This document shows positions 26,064 to 34,473 of a stretch of 60,804 bases of DNA, one piece after another. Made by a program: the position numbers and the translations under genes. The first letter of the stretch is position 1; each line of letters starts with the position of its first letter. The notes beneath the pieces are model-generated. The model made no database searches. It worked only from the letters and a program-made list of their open reading frames with translations, and had not been told where the DNA came from. Origin of the DNA: UBA9076 sp964418835 (GTDB lineage Bacteria > Bacillota_I > Bacilli_A > Erysipelotrichales > Erysipelotrichaceae). The stretch spans positions 1-60,804 of the forward strand of contig CAYQNJ010000007.1 of assembly GCA_964418835.1 (NCBI GenBank), given 5' to 3'.

Positions 26064-26912
26064 CTAACCTCTGTTATGAAATGACTCATAAATAACGTTC
26101 TTCTTAACACCTGTTTTCTTAGAAACTTCTTTTATCGCATCAGTAGTACTTAAACCATTACCAATGCTCTCATCCACAAGTTTCATTATTTCTCCCATGT
26201 CAATAGCTCTCACATCTTCTTTAAAACCATCAACAACTAAAACTATTTCTCCCTTTAGATTCTTAGACTCCTTAAGTATTTCACTTAAGCTTCCTCTAAT
26301 AAACTCTTCATGATATTTTGTAATTTCTCTAGCTAAACAAGCTTTTCTATCACCCAAAACATCAATACAAGCCTTAATCATTTTTTCAATTCTATGAGGC
26401 GCTTCATGAAAAATCATAGTCATAGGTATTGTTTTATACTTATTTAACTCTCTACTTCTTTCACCACTACTAGAACTTAAAAAACCAATAAAAACAAAGG
26501 GTTGAACTTGTAGCCCACTAGCAACTAATGCATTTAAAGCCGCATTACATCCAGATAATGGAACAACATTGTATCCCATAGAAGTCGCAATATTAACCAC
26601 ATTTTGACCTGGATCACTAATTAGAGGATAACCAGCATCACTAACTAATGCAATGTTGTATCCTTGTGATAATAAATTAATTAAACCTAAAGATGACTCT
26701 TGTTCGTTATGAGATTGATGTTGGACTATTCTAGTCTTAATATCAAACTTTTTAAATAAACTCAAAGTAACTCTTGTATCTTCTGCCGCAACAACATCAA
26801 CATTCCTTAAAACCTCTATTGCCCTTGGAGTCATTTCATCCAAGTTACCAATAGGTGTTGGAACTATATACAATGTAGGTTTTTCATTCACAAAACTTTT
26901 TTGACGATTCAT
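26064..26912 (-). CDS. rsmI: 16S rRNA (cytidine(1402)-2'-O)-methyltransferase
   Basis: RsmI methylates the ribose of C1402 in the decoding centre using SAM. The 282-residue product has the SAM-MTase (tetrapyrrole methylase-like) fold with LYIVPTPIGNLDEMTPRA, VAAEDTR, GYNIALVSDAGYPLISDPG and the small C-terminal HTH region (GLSTTDAIKEVSKKTGVKKN). AAAAGGAA precedes the start. It is last in tmk-holB-ricT-rsmI, 2 bases after ricT. Confidence 0.95.
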   Translation of the reverse strand: MNRQKSFVNEKPTLYIVPTPIGNLDEMTPRAIEVLRNVDVVAAEDTRVTLSLFKKFDIKTRIVQHQSHNEQESSLGLINLLSQGYNIALVSDAGYPLISDPGQNVVNIATSMGYNVVPLSGCNAALNALVASGLQVQPFVFIGFLSSSSGERSRELNKYKTIPMTMIFHEAPHRIEKMIKACIDVLGDRKACLAREITKYHEEFIRGSLSEILKESKNLKGEIVLVVDGFKEDVRAIDMGEIMKLVDESIGNGLSTTDAIKEVSKKTGVKKNVIYESFHNRG

Positions 26913-26914
26913 AA

Positions 26915-27853
26915 TTATTCCTTTTTAAAAGTTCTTTTCTCTATTTTTTTCTCTTGGGTTTTTACTTCTTTTTTCTCATGAGGTTTACTTTCCTCGTTAT
27001 TACCCTTTTTCTTAATGTTCATAGGTTTAAATATAATACCCTTATTCTTAAGTTCTTCCACAGTTACATTAATAACTTGATCAAAATTTTGAAGTCTAAT
27101 ATCATTTGCAATTGGATTAATAGAAGTAACTGTATATATATTATTAATATATTCAACCTTAGAATTTAATCTAGGTAATCCATCAACTATTTCTTTATAC
27201 TCATCATCTTCATATTTCAAACAGCACATTAATTTGCCACATTGACCACTTAACTTAGGAATGTTTAAAGCTAACATTTGATTCTTAGCCATATTAATAC
27301 TAATAATATCAAACTTATTTAAAAACCTTGAACAACAACATTCCATACCACAAACACCAATACCACCAACAAGTTTAGCCCTATCCCTAGCGCCAATTTG
27401 TTTTAATTCAATTCTACACTTTAAATGAGAAGCTAAATGTTTAAGTAACTCTCTAAAGTCAACTCTTTCATCTGCAAGGTATATGAATAAAACTTTAGTT
27501 CTATCTAATGTATATTCAGCACTAACTAGCTGCATATCTAATCCTAAATCTCTAATCTTCTCCTCACAAAAAGTCATAGCCTCTTTTGCGTATTCCTCAT
27601 TGTTTTTAAAATCTTCATGGTCTTTATAATCCGCTTTTCTTAAAACAGGTTTTAATTCCATATCACTCACATGAGTACTACTATCTCTTAAAGAACTAAT
27701 ACACTCACCCAACTCTAAACCTTGAGATGTTTCAACAACCAAATAATCACCATACTCAATTGTTTCATCATCAGTCCCAAAACTATATGCCTTACTTCCT
27801 CCTTTAAATCTAAGAGAAATTACATATTTATATTGCGATGTTTTTTCAATCAT
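26915..27853 (-). CDS. ricT: PSP1-domain protein RicT (YaaT)
   Basis: In Bacillus, RicT joins RicA and RicF in an iron-sulfur complex that helps RNase Y mature mRNAs. The 312-residue product has the PSP1 domain with GARDRAKLVGGIGVCGMECC and SGQCGKLMCCLKYEDDEY, the clustered Cys that bind the cluster in the Bacillus complex. It ends in a Lys/Glu-rich tail (about 285-312) probably disordered. It overlaps holB by 4 bases. The neighbouring yabA often seen in Firmicutes is absent. No RicA or RicF gene is in the window. Confidence 0.93.
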   Translation of the reverse strand: MIEKTSQYKYVISLRFKGGSKAYSFGTDDETIEYGDYLVVETSQGLELGECISSLRDSSTHVSDMELKPVLRKADYKDHEDFKNNEEYAKEAMTFCEEKIRDLGLDMQLVSAEYTLDRTKVLFIYLADERVDFRELLKHLASHLKCRIELKQIGARDRAKLVGGIGVCGMECCCSRFLNKFDIISINMAKNQMLALNIPKLSGQCGKLMCCLKYEDDEYKEIVDGLPRLNSKVEYINNIYTVTSINPIANDIRLQNFDQVINVTVEELKNKGIIFKPMNIKKKGNNEESKPHEKKEVKTQEKKIEKRTFKKE

Positions 27854-28812
27854 CCATTTTCCTCCATCATTATTTGATAAATCAATTGATCCAAAATTAA
27901 ACTAACATTAAAATTATTTCTACCACACTTATCACGTGCTTCTACTAACATCAAAATAATACTTGAATAATCTTTTACCTTAAACTTCTTAACGTATTCA
28001 CTATACCAACCATAATCATCCTTAGACTCTTTTTGAACATCCTTAAAGAATAAAGCTAGTATCTCTAATAAATACACTACTATCTTAACATTTTTACTAC
28101 TATCATTTAAAATTTCTTCATGTAAATAAAATAAAAGATAATTCAAATCATGAAAATTCTCAATAAATTCTTTACTAGCTTCTATAGCTATTTTATATTC
28201 TTCTTGATTATATGTCTCCTTAACTAACATATCAGGTTTAATGTTTGCAATGATGTAAGCATCTTCTTTAGGTAAACCTTCTTTTATACCTAATTCTATA
28301 TATGTATCAATATCTGGATTTTTAAAATTAATTATCTGACACCTAGAAACAATTGTAGGTAAAACCTTATCTACATTACTACAAGTTAAGATCGCAATTG
28401 TTTCATTAGGTTCTTCAAGAAACTTTAAAAGTTTATTTAAAACAACTAAAGAACAATTATCAATATTATTAATAATATAAAATTTTCTACCACCCTCTTC
28501 AAAAGCAGTTCTAGAAAACCTTTCCTGTAATTCTTCTATATTTTCTTTTTTTACTGTTTCAACATCATTATCCAAAAATATAAAATCCGCATAATTATTA
28601 TTTTCTATTCTAAAACATGTATTACACTTTTCACATGCTAAAGCATCTTCCTTACAAACCAAGCTTTTCGCCATAAAATAAGCAGCTTCTTTTTTAGGAG
28701 TTCCTTCAACCCCAACAAGTAAAAAAGCATGATTAATTCTATCACTAAGTAATATTCTTTCTATCATATTAAATACTACTGGTTGAGTATCTTTTAATAA
28801 ATCTCTAATCAT
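27850..28812 (-). CDS. holB: DNA polymerase III delta-prime subunit
   Basis: A clamp-loader subunit. The 320-residue product begins with HAFLLVGVEGTPKKEAA, a Walker-A-like loop lacking the canonical GKT as expected for delta-prime, then a zinc module with Cys pairs (CKED, CEKCNTCF), a helical AAA+ core with FLEEPNETIAIL and SRCQIINF, and a C-terminal collar domain. It overlaps tmk by 8 bases and has no strong ribosome binding site, so translation probably depends on coupling. Confidence 0.92.
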   Translation of the reverse strand: MIRDLLKDTQPVVFNMIERILLSDRINHAFLLVGVEGTPKKEAAYFMAKSLVCKEDALACEKCNTCFRIENNNYADFIFLDNDVETVKKENIEELQERFSRTAFEEGGRKFYIINNIDNCSLVVLNKLLKFLEEPNETIAILTCSNVDKVLPTIVSRCQIINFKNPDIDTYIELGIKEGLPKEDAYIIANIKPDMLVKETYNQEEYKIAIEASKEFIENFHDLNYLLFYLHEEILNDSSKNVKIVVYLLEILALFFKDVQKESKDDYGWYSEYVKKFKVKDYSSIILMLVEARDKCGRNNFNVSLILDQLIYQIMMEENG

Positions 28813-29425
28813 TAATTATTTTAATAACCTCTTGATAACACATATCCACAACCTCTTCTTCACTTTTTGTTGCATCAATAATTATCATTCTATCCTTAAA
28901 CATTTCAATAACCTTTTGATAACCTTCAAATACAGCATTATGAAATGATAACTCTTCTTGATCTAATCTATCCTTATTAGCTCTATTAGATATTCTATCT
29001 AACCCAGTCTTAGCATCAACATTTAAAAATAATGTTTTATCAGGTAAGTGATTATCAATTGCAAATTGATTTATCTTATAAACTTCCTCTATCCCTAAAC
29101 CTCTAGCATATCCTTGGTAAGCTAACGAAGAATCCACAAACCTATCACAAATTACAATCTTTCCTTCATTTAATGCAGGTATAACTTTCTCAACTAAGTG
29201 TTGTCTTCTACTTGCCGCATACAATAAAGCTTCTGTTTTAGAGTCCATCATTGTATTTTTAGGATCTAATATAATATTTCTAATTTGTTCAGAAATATCA
29301 ATACCACCAGGTTCCCTGGTGTATATTGCATCATATCCATTTTCTAATAATCTTTTATAAACTCCTGTAGAAGCACTAGACTTCCCACTTCCATCAGGTC
29401 CTTCAAACGTAATAAAAAATCCCAT
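28805..29425 (-). CDS. tmk: Thymidylate kinase
   Basis: Phosphorylates dTMP to dTDP. The 206-residue product has the P-loop FITFEGPDGSGKSSAS, the DR-x motif (VICDRFVDSSLAYQGYARGL), TREPGG and the LID region (RISNRANKDRLDQEE). AAAGGAAA precedes the ATG. It is first gene of the tmk-holB-ricT-rsmI operon. Confidence 0.97.
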   Translation of the reverse strand: MGFFITFEGPDGSGKSSASTGVYKRLLENGYDAIYTREPGGIDISEQIRNIILDPKNTMMDSKTEALLYAASRRQHLVEKVIPALNEGKIVICDRFVDSSLAYQGYARGLGIEEVYKINQFAIDNHLPDKTLFLNVDAKTGLDRISNRANKDRLDQEELSFHNAVFEGYQKVIEMFKDRMIIIDATKSEEEVVDMCYQEVIKIIND

Positions 29426-29472
29426 ATAATCATTTCCTTTTTTGTAATTATAACAAATTATTGTATATAAAC

Positions 29473-29501
29473 ATAAAAATAACGAGATTCTTCTCGTTAT
29501 T
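29473..29501 (-). terminator. Intrinsic terminator after queT
   Basis: AATAACGAGA (29478-29487) pairs with TCTCGTTATT (29492-29501) around TTCT, followed on the minus strand by TTTTTA. Confidence 0.85.
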
Positions 29502-30021
29502 ACTTAACTATGTTTTCAAACATTTTATTTTTCTTCATTGCTTTAATTAAGAAGTAACCAATCACAACCGCAATCAACTCACCAATCACAACTTCTAAAC
29601 CAAATATAATTGAACCTAACACAATATCATTAGGCATTAGTACAAAAGCTAATTCTAAACCAATGAAAATACCATTTATTATTACAGGAAACAACATAGA
29701 TATTAATGGTATATCTTTTATTGTTTTATTTCTAAAATGATAAGTGCCATATAAAGCTATGGCTGTCGCAAGTGTACCAATAAAAACATCTAAAAAACCT
29801 AATAAATTAACACCTGTCATAGCTCCTATTAGATTTGTAAGAAAACAACCTAATATAACTCCATATATAGATGGTTTATAAACTAAAGGTAATAATGTTA
29901 AAGCTTCAGCAATTCTTACTTGGATATTTCCAAATGATATTGGAGCTAACGCAAGAGAAACTACAGTATAAGCTGCTGCAATTAATGCAATGCTTGTTAA
30001 ATCTTTTGTAGTTAATTTCAT
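29500..30021 (-). CDS. queT: QueT family transporter (ECF S-component, queuosine precursor)
   Basis: A 173-residue protein with five or six hydrophobic helices. The QueT family pattern is seen: IALIAAAYTVVSLALAPISF, then NIQVRIAEALTLLPLVYKPS, then GVILGCFLTNLIGA. It is the substrate-binding S-component of an ECF transporter and needs a shared EcfAAT module, not in this window. AAGGAG precedes the start. I looked for a preQ1 riboswitch in the 100 bases upstream and saw none. A 16-bp palindrome lies 35 bases before the ATG. Confidence 0.88.
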   Translation of the reverse strand: MKLTTKDLTSIALIAAAYTVVSLALAPISFGNIQVRIAEALTLLPLVYKPSIYGVILGCFLTNLIGAMTGVNLLGFLDVFIGTLATAIALYGTYHFRNKTIKDIPLISMLFPVIINGIFIGLELAFVLMPNDIVLGSIIFGLEVVIGELIAVVIGYFLIKAMKKNKMFENIVK

Positions 30022-30055
30022 AATGTCTCCTTTTCAAACATTACTTATTTTCATT

Positions 30056-30071
30056 CTTATTTATAAATAAG
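30056..30071. promoter_or_regulatory. 16-bp palindrome upstream of queT
   Basis: CTTATTTATAAATAAG is a perfect palindrome just downstream of a TTGACT-like hexamer on the minus strand. It could be an operator for queT. Placement only. Confidence 0.3.
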
Positions 30072-30131
30072 TCAACTATTAATTAAAAAGAATATATTAT
30101 GTACAAACATTAAATTAACTAGTAAGCAAGG

Positions 30132-30333
30132 CTAAATTTCTTTATCCATATTTATACCATGAAATCCTGATTCAATAATTTCATGTGTTTTTATATCATA
30201 AACAAACATTTTTTATCATATAAAAGAAGTAGCTCTTCTTCAAAAATACATTTTTGATATACCCTTCAGAATGTATTTCTGGAATTACATATTCATTAAC
30301 GACTTTATATTTATCTAAATAATTTAGAATGGT
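30132..30333 (-). pseudogene. Degraded gene remnant with two poly-A frameshifts
   Basis: Minus-strand frames join into one protein-like text if two frameshifts are allowed. Frame A reads LDKYKVVNEYVIPEIHSEGY. A shift at a run of five As gives frame B CIFEEELLLLYDKK. A shift at a run of six As gives frame C MFVYDIKTHEIIESGFHGI and a stop at 30132. The start is missing (a stop lies just upstream at 30336). The style is that of a beta-propeller or repeat protein, but no family is named. It lies in the 473-base stretch between queT and the Nudix gene; the rest of that stretch shows no gene. Confidence 0.5.
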
Positions 30334-30494
30334 TTAACTAAAAAGGAGTTTATAAAAATAATGATACGTATAAAAATTATTTAGGAATAATAAAAATATT
30401 CTTTAATTTTATATGCACCCTATAATTTTTGTATTATGTATTTTTTTAAATTTATAAATCTTTTTTTAATTGGTAGCTATGATATTATACTTTG

Positions 30495-31052
30495 CTACCT
30501 AACTTTATTGGTTACCAATTTATCTTTCATTTCCCTAATCATAAATGCCATCGCTATTGTCTTACCATCACATATATTTTGATTCATACACATTTCAATA
30601 ATCTCATTAAGTGTATATTTCTCCAAGGTAATAAATTCATCTTCATCAAAATGTTGTCCAATAAATTTATCAGCCTTTGCATAATACATATCAATTACTT
30701 CCTCCAAATAGGCTCCAGTTGGAACCATTTGACCTAAATAAACAAAATCCTTAGCACTATACCCTGTTTCTTCAATTATTTCTCTTTTTGCGGTAACTAA
30801 AGGATCTTCTCCTCTTTCTTTTTTACCCGCAGGAAACTCCAACATTAACTTTTGTTGACCATACCTAAATTGATTAACTAAATAAAAAGTTCCATCACTA
30901 TTCTCTAATGCAACCGCAACTCCACCAGGATGCTCAACTATTTCTCTATATCCTTCTTCTCCATTAGGAAGAACAACATTATCAGTTCTTACATTTATTA
31001 TTTTTCCATCAAATATTCTAGTAGTACTTACTCTTTTTTCAAACTTATCCAT
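30495..31052 (-). CDS. Nudix hydrolase, ADP-ribose pyrophosphatase type
   Basis: The 185-residue product contains the full Nudix box G-x5-E-x7-REUxEExGU as GKKERGEDPLVTAKREIIEETGY (about 75-97), with VPTGAYLEEV a little downstream, the Pro-containing segment typical of ADP-ribose pyrophosphatases (NudF group). It probably hydrolyses ADP-ribose or similar nucleotide sugars in the cytoplasm. It starts 7 bases after an unknown gene and seems co-transcribed with it. Confidence 0.92.
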   Translation of the reverse strand: MDKFEKRVSTTRIFDGKIINVRTDNVVLPNGEEGYREIVEHPGGVAVALENSDGTFYLVNQFRYGQQKLMLEFPAGKKERGEDPLVTAKREIIEETGYSAKDFVYLGQMVPTGAYLEEVIDMYYAKADKFIGQHFDEDEFITLEKYTLNEIIEMCMNQNICDGKTIAMAFMIREMKDKLVTNKVR

Positions 31053-31059
31053 ATTCCAC

Positions 31060-31449
31060 CTATAACAACTCTTCTAAAAAATATTGTACATGTATTTTAT
31101 CTAAGTTTTTATAATCAATAACTTTTCCTTTTATCACATGTTTTTCTACTTCTTTATCTTGATACCTCTTATTTATTAATACAACTTGAAAATATAAATT
31201 TTGATTATAAGGAACACTAATTGGATATGCATTTTCTCTTAAAGACCTAGAAACCTTCAAAAAGAATACTTGCCAAAAATCATCCATATCTTTTATATTA
31301 TCTAATTTGTTTTGAAAATCTATTTCATTCTTTTTTGATATTAAATACATAGGATCATCATATCTATCCTTATCAATACTAAATAAAGTGTAATAGATTT
31401 TAAATCCACTTAATTCAATTGAACCTAAATACGCAGATATATCAAACAT
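31060..31449 (-). CDS. Protein of unknown function (129 aa)
   Basis: A soluble protein without recognised motifs, starting MFDISAYLGSIELSGFKIYY, with aromatic-rich strands (FWQVFFLKVSRSL, LYFQVVLINKRYQ). The ATG at 31449 is chosen because AGGA lies six bases before it; a GTG 18 bases upstream is an alternative. It is followed 7 bases later by the Nudix gene. The 190-base stretch upstream holds only the gpmI terminator. Confidence 0.55.
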   Translation of the reverse strand: MFDISAYLGSIELSGFKIYYTLFSIDKDRYDDPMYLISKKNEIDFQNKLDNIKDMDDFWQVFFLKVSRSLRENAYPISVPYNQNLYFQVVLINKRYQDKEVEKHVIKGKVIDYKNLDKIHVQYFLEELL

Positions 31450-31597
31450 AGACCATCCTACTTTCACAATTTATTATATCATTCAATTATAAAATGAAAG
31501 TAATATTAAAAAAGTCTTTTTAATATTACACATCTAATCTTATATATTATTTATTTACAAACTAGTAAATATAGATATCATTATTACTTATAAACAT

Positions 31598-31635
31598 AAA
31601 AAAATACCCCCTTATTGATGTTTCAATTAGGGGGT
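31598..31635 (-). terminator. Intrinsic terminator after gpmI
   Basis: CCCCCT at 31607-31612 pairs with AGGGGG at 31629-31634 with an inner TTGA/TCAA stem, followed on the minus strand by a run of seven Ts. It is the strongest GC stem in this region. Confidence 0.9.
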
Positions 31636-31641
31636 TAACTA

Positions 31642-33210
31642 TTATTTTATAATGCTTTCATTCCACATTGATGGAACTTCTAAACCTAATAACTTAACAA
31701 CTGTAGCCGCAACATTACTTAAACCAAATTCACCATCTTTAATTTCAACATCCTCATTAAATATCGCAAATGGTACTGGATTTAATGTATGAGCTGTTTT
31801 AGATTTATTTGGATCTTCAGGTTTTTTCTTCTTTTCATACATCTCATCCGCATTTCCATGGTCTGCAGTAACTATTAATATCGCATTAGCTTTCTTACAA
31901 GCATCAATAACTCTTTTTAATACTAAATCAACTGTCTCAACACCAATTAAAGTTGCTTCATAATTCCCTGTATGACCAACCATATCACCATTAGGATAAT
32001 TACATCTTAAGAAATCATAATTCCCAGACTCAATTGCTTCTACAAATAGATCAGTAACTTCCGCAGCCTTCATCCATGGTCTTTGTTCAAAAGGAATTAC
32101 ATCACTAGGAACTTCAACCCAAGTTTCTAAACTATCATCAAATTTTTCAGATCTATTACCATTCCAGAAATAAGTCACATGACCATATTTTTGAGTTTCA
32201 CTAATCGCATATGAACGAATACCCTTCTTAACTAAGTATTCACTCATTGTATTTTTTATTTGAGGAGGCGCAACTAAATAATTATTAGGAATTTGTAAAT
32301 CCCCATCATATTGAAGCATTCCACAATAGAATACATCAGGAGTCTTAACTCTATCAAATGCATCTAGTACTGGATAATCAAACGCCTTAGAAATCTCAAT
32401 AGCTCTATCACCTCTAAAGTTAAATAATATTACTGCATCACCATCATCAATAGTACCAGCAGGTTTACCATCCTTAACAATCACAAAACCAGGTAAGTCT
32501 TGGTCAATAACACCAAGTTCATTTCTATAAGCTTCAATAGCCTCTGCAGCACTATTAAATGTTCTTCCTTCACCTCTAACATGATGTTTCCAACCAGCTT
32601 CAACCATGCCCCAGTTAGCTTCATAACGGTCCATAGTAATAACCATTCTTCCTCCACCTGATGCTATAACACCATGGAAGTTTTCATCATTTAATTCTTT
32701 TAATACATTTTCTAACATATCCACATAAATAAGTGCACTAGTTTCAGGCACATCTCTACCATCTAATAAGATATGAACTCTAACTTCTTTTACACCATCC
32801 TTCTTTGCTTGTCTTAACATCGCAAATAAATGGTTTATATGTGAATGTACATTACCATCAGAAAGCAATCCAATAAAATGTAATTTACTATTCTTACTAT
32901 GATCAACTGCTTTCTTCCATGTTTCTGATTCAAACATAGCTCCACTATTAATTGACTCATTCACAAGCTTAGCCCCTTGGCTATAAATTTGTCCACAACC
33001 TAAAGCATTATGTCCAACCTCTGAATTACCCATATCATCATCACTTGGTAAACCAACCGCAACTCCATGAGCCTTAATAGTAGTACTTGCACATTCATTC
33101 ATTAAAAAATCTAATTGTGGTTTATAAGCATGTAATACTGCATTACCATTGTCTTTTGCAGTATAACCAACACCATCCATCACAACTAAAACTACAGGTC
33201 TTTCACTCAT
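31642..33210 (-). CDS. gpmI: Phosphoglycerate mutase, cofactor-independent
   Basis: Interconverts 3- and 2-phosphoglycerate in glycolysis. The 522-residue product has the alkaline-phosphatase-like metal motif VVMDGVGY at its start, the serine nucleophile in DMGNSEVGHNALG, and the second metal cluster (CNYPNGDMVGHTG, VTADHGNADEM, AHTLNPVPFAIF). The ATG at 33210 (MSERPVVL) has AAAGGAGA before it; an in-frame start 39 bases upstream lacks support. It is a single gene with its own terminator. Confidence 0.97.
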   Translation of the reverse strand: MSERPVVLVVMDGVGYTAKDNGNAVLHAYKPQLDFLMNECASTTIKAHGVAVGLPSDDDMGNSEVGHNALGCGQIYSQGAKLVNESINSGAMFESETWKKAVDHSKNSKLHFIGLLSDGNVHSHINHLFAMLRQAKKDGVKEVRVHILLDGRDVPETSALIYVDMLENVLKELNDENFHGVIASGGGRMVITMDRYEANWGMVEAGWKHHVRGEGRTFNSAAEAIEAYRNELGVIDQDLPGFVIVKDGKPAGTIDDGDAVILFNFRGDRAIEISKAFDYPVLDAFDRVKTPDVFYCGMLQYDGDLQIPNNYLVAPPQIKNTMSEYLVKKGIRSYAISETQKYGHVTYFWNGNRSEKFDDSLETWVEVPSDVIPFEQRPWMKAAEVTDLFVEAIESGNYDFLRCNYPNGDMVGHTGNYEATLIGVETVDLVLKRVIDACKKANAILIVTADHGNADEMYEKKKKPEDPNKSKTAHTLNPVPFAIFNEDVEIKDGEFGLSNVAATVVKLLGLEVPSMWNESIIK

Positions 33211-33276
33211 AATATTCTCCTTTTTCTTAGCATTTTTAGTATAGCACAATTATATAACAAACTTGTATTTCATAAT

Positions 33277-33306
33277 TAAAAAATAGCACTTTGCAAAAAG
33301 TACTAT
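33277..33306 (-). terminator. Intrinsic terminator of the CTPC membrane protein gene
   Basis: ATAGCACTTT (33283-33292) pairs with AAAGTACTAT (33297-33306, one G-T pair), with a minus-strand run of six Ts. Confidence 0.8.
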
Positions 33307-33758
33307 TATAACCTAATCTCACAATACTTAGTTTGTTGTTTTCTAGAAAACCATAAACCAAATAAAACAATCAAAAACGTTACCAGTTTATAAGGTAAAC
33401 CAGCCCAAGGTAATACAGCAATAGTAAAGTTAATACCAATAGCCGCAAAAAACGATATCACACAAGGAGTACAACCATATGTAAGCATACCAAATAAAGC
33501 CGCAAACACTGACACATTAGAACCCCTAACCTCTTTACCAACCTGTTTTAAAATATCCTCATGCATCATAAAGATTTGAGTAGAAAATATAGCCATTACT
33601 ATATTTAATACAATGTGAATAAGTGTAATAAACATCCCTTCATTTTTAAACATTGTAGGATATGGCATATTCAAATAATCTATCGTAAAAAATATAAGTA
33701 AATATATTACTAATATACCCAACCTTGTAATATTTTGTTTGTTCAATAAATTTTCCAT
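33306..33758 (-). CDS. Small membrane protein with a CTPC motif, function unknown
   Basis: A 150-residue protein with four hydrophobic segments (about 12-29, 43-63, 83-110, 115-136). Segment three contains YGCTPCVISFFAAIGI, where a C-x-x-C is placed at the membrane face, reminiscent of thiol or metal-handling membrane proteins such as MerT-like transporters, but this is only a resemblance. It is transcribed alone between gpmI and divIC. Confidence 0.6.
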   Translation of the reverse strand: MENLLNKQNITRLGILVIYLLIFFTIDYLNMPYPTMFKNEGMFITLIHIVLNIVMAIFSTQIFMMHEDILKQVGKEVRGSNVSVFAALFGMLTYGCTPCVISFFAAIGINFTIAVLPWAGLPYKLVTFLIVLFGLWFSRKQQTKYCEIRL

Positions 33759-33803
33759 ACATTAACTATATTAACTAATAATTATATAAACAAATATAAT
33801 GCT

Positions 33804-33829
33804 CAAAAAAAGTTCTATCTCTAGAACTT
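33804..33829 (-). terminator. Intrinsic terminator after divIC
   Basis: AAGTTCTA (33810-33817) pairs with TAGAACTT (33822-33829), followed on the minus strand by a run of seven Ts. It overlaps the divIC stop. Confidence 0.85.
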
Positions 33830-34157
33830 ATTTATCCTCTAATGCTGGTAAATAGAATATCTCTTCACCATCTTTTGTAAGCATGTAATTACCCCTTGCA
33901 TAACTTTGAACATAATCAGGATCTTCAAGTTTTGCTTTTTGAGCAATTAAATATGTATTTTCATCTTTTATTGTTTGAAGTTCCTCTTCAACCTTTGCAA
34001 GTTGAGATTTTAACTCAAAGGTTGTATATATTTCAGTTATAACACTATAACTAAAATAAACAGCCACACCAAAAAGAACTAACAAGAACAGTTTAAAAAC
34101 TGGAGTCATTTGTTTTTTCTTTTTTTTCTTCACTACTTTTCTTTGTGTATTACTCAT
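33828..34157 (-). CDS. divIC: Septum formation initiator family protein, DivIC-like
   Basis: A bitopic division protein that works with FtsL and DivIB. The 109-residue product has a basic cytoplasmic start (KKKKKKQM), one membrane helix (about 20-42), a coiled coil (about 48-75) and the closing region YVQSYARGNYMLTKDGEEIFY, typical of the DivIC/FtsL-like family. It lies 55 bases after rqcP in the pth-mfd-rqcP-divIC run seen across Firmicutes. Confidence 0.9.
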   Translation of the reverse strand: MSNTQRKVVKKKKKKQMTPVFKLFLLVLFGVAVYFSYSVITEIYTTFELKSQLAKVEEELQTIKDENTYLIAQKAKLEDPDYVQSYARGNYMLTKDGEEIFYLPALEDK

Positions 34158-34212
34158 TAATATTCCTTCTATGTATAAACAATTATAACCACTTTAATCA
34201 ATTTATCAATAA

Positions 34213-34473
34213 TTAATCCTTGATAAATTCATCACTAATAATCTCATAAGAATTCTTAGCTTCATCTTTTCTTTTAACATCACTAGTATCTAAAACCTTT
34301 ACAGTAACCTTTCTATTACCAAATGTAATAGAAATAATATCATCAACTTTTACATTATAAGAAGGTTTTACAATCTTACCATTAACTTCAATTCTATCAT
34401 TTACAGCTAACTCTTTTGAAACAGTCCTTCTCTTTAAGATTCTAGAAACTTTTAAATACTTATCAATTCTCAT
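34213..34473 (-). CDS. rqcP: S4-domain protein RqcP (YabO)
   Basis: In Bacillus RqcP binds stalled 50S subunits and helps RqcH add alanine tails in ribosome quality control. The 86-residue product is a lone S4 domain: MRIDKYLKVSRILKRRTVSK then DRIEVNGKIVKPSYNVKVGD-like text. ATG 34473 is taken over a GTG at 34485 because GGGGTGAGG lies seven bases before it. It overlaps the mfd stop by 11 bases. Confidence 0.92.
   Translation of the reverse strand: MRIDKYLKVSRILKRRTVSKELAVNDRIEVNGKIVKPSYNVKVDDIISITFGNRKVTVKVLDTSDVKRKDEAKNSYEIISDEFIKD

Noticed and set aside
29308..29326. Short inverted repeat CACCAGG/CCTGGTG inside tmk
   Set aside because: A 7-bp stem encoded by the conserved REPGG motif; codon content explains it and no function is indicated.
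30022..30130. preQ1 riboswitch upstream of queT
   Set aside because: No preQ1-like stem and A-rich tail could be found; only a short palindrome and AT-rich bases are present.
30361..30384. Seven-codon plus-strand frame after AAAAAGGAG
   Set aside because: The ribosome-site spacing is about 12 bases and the peptide is too short and featureless to support.
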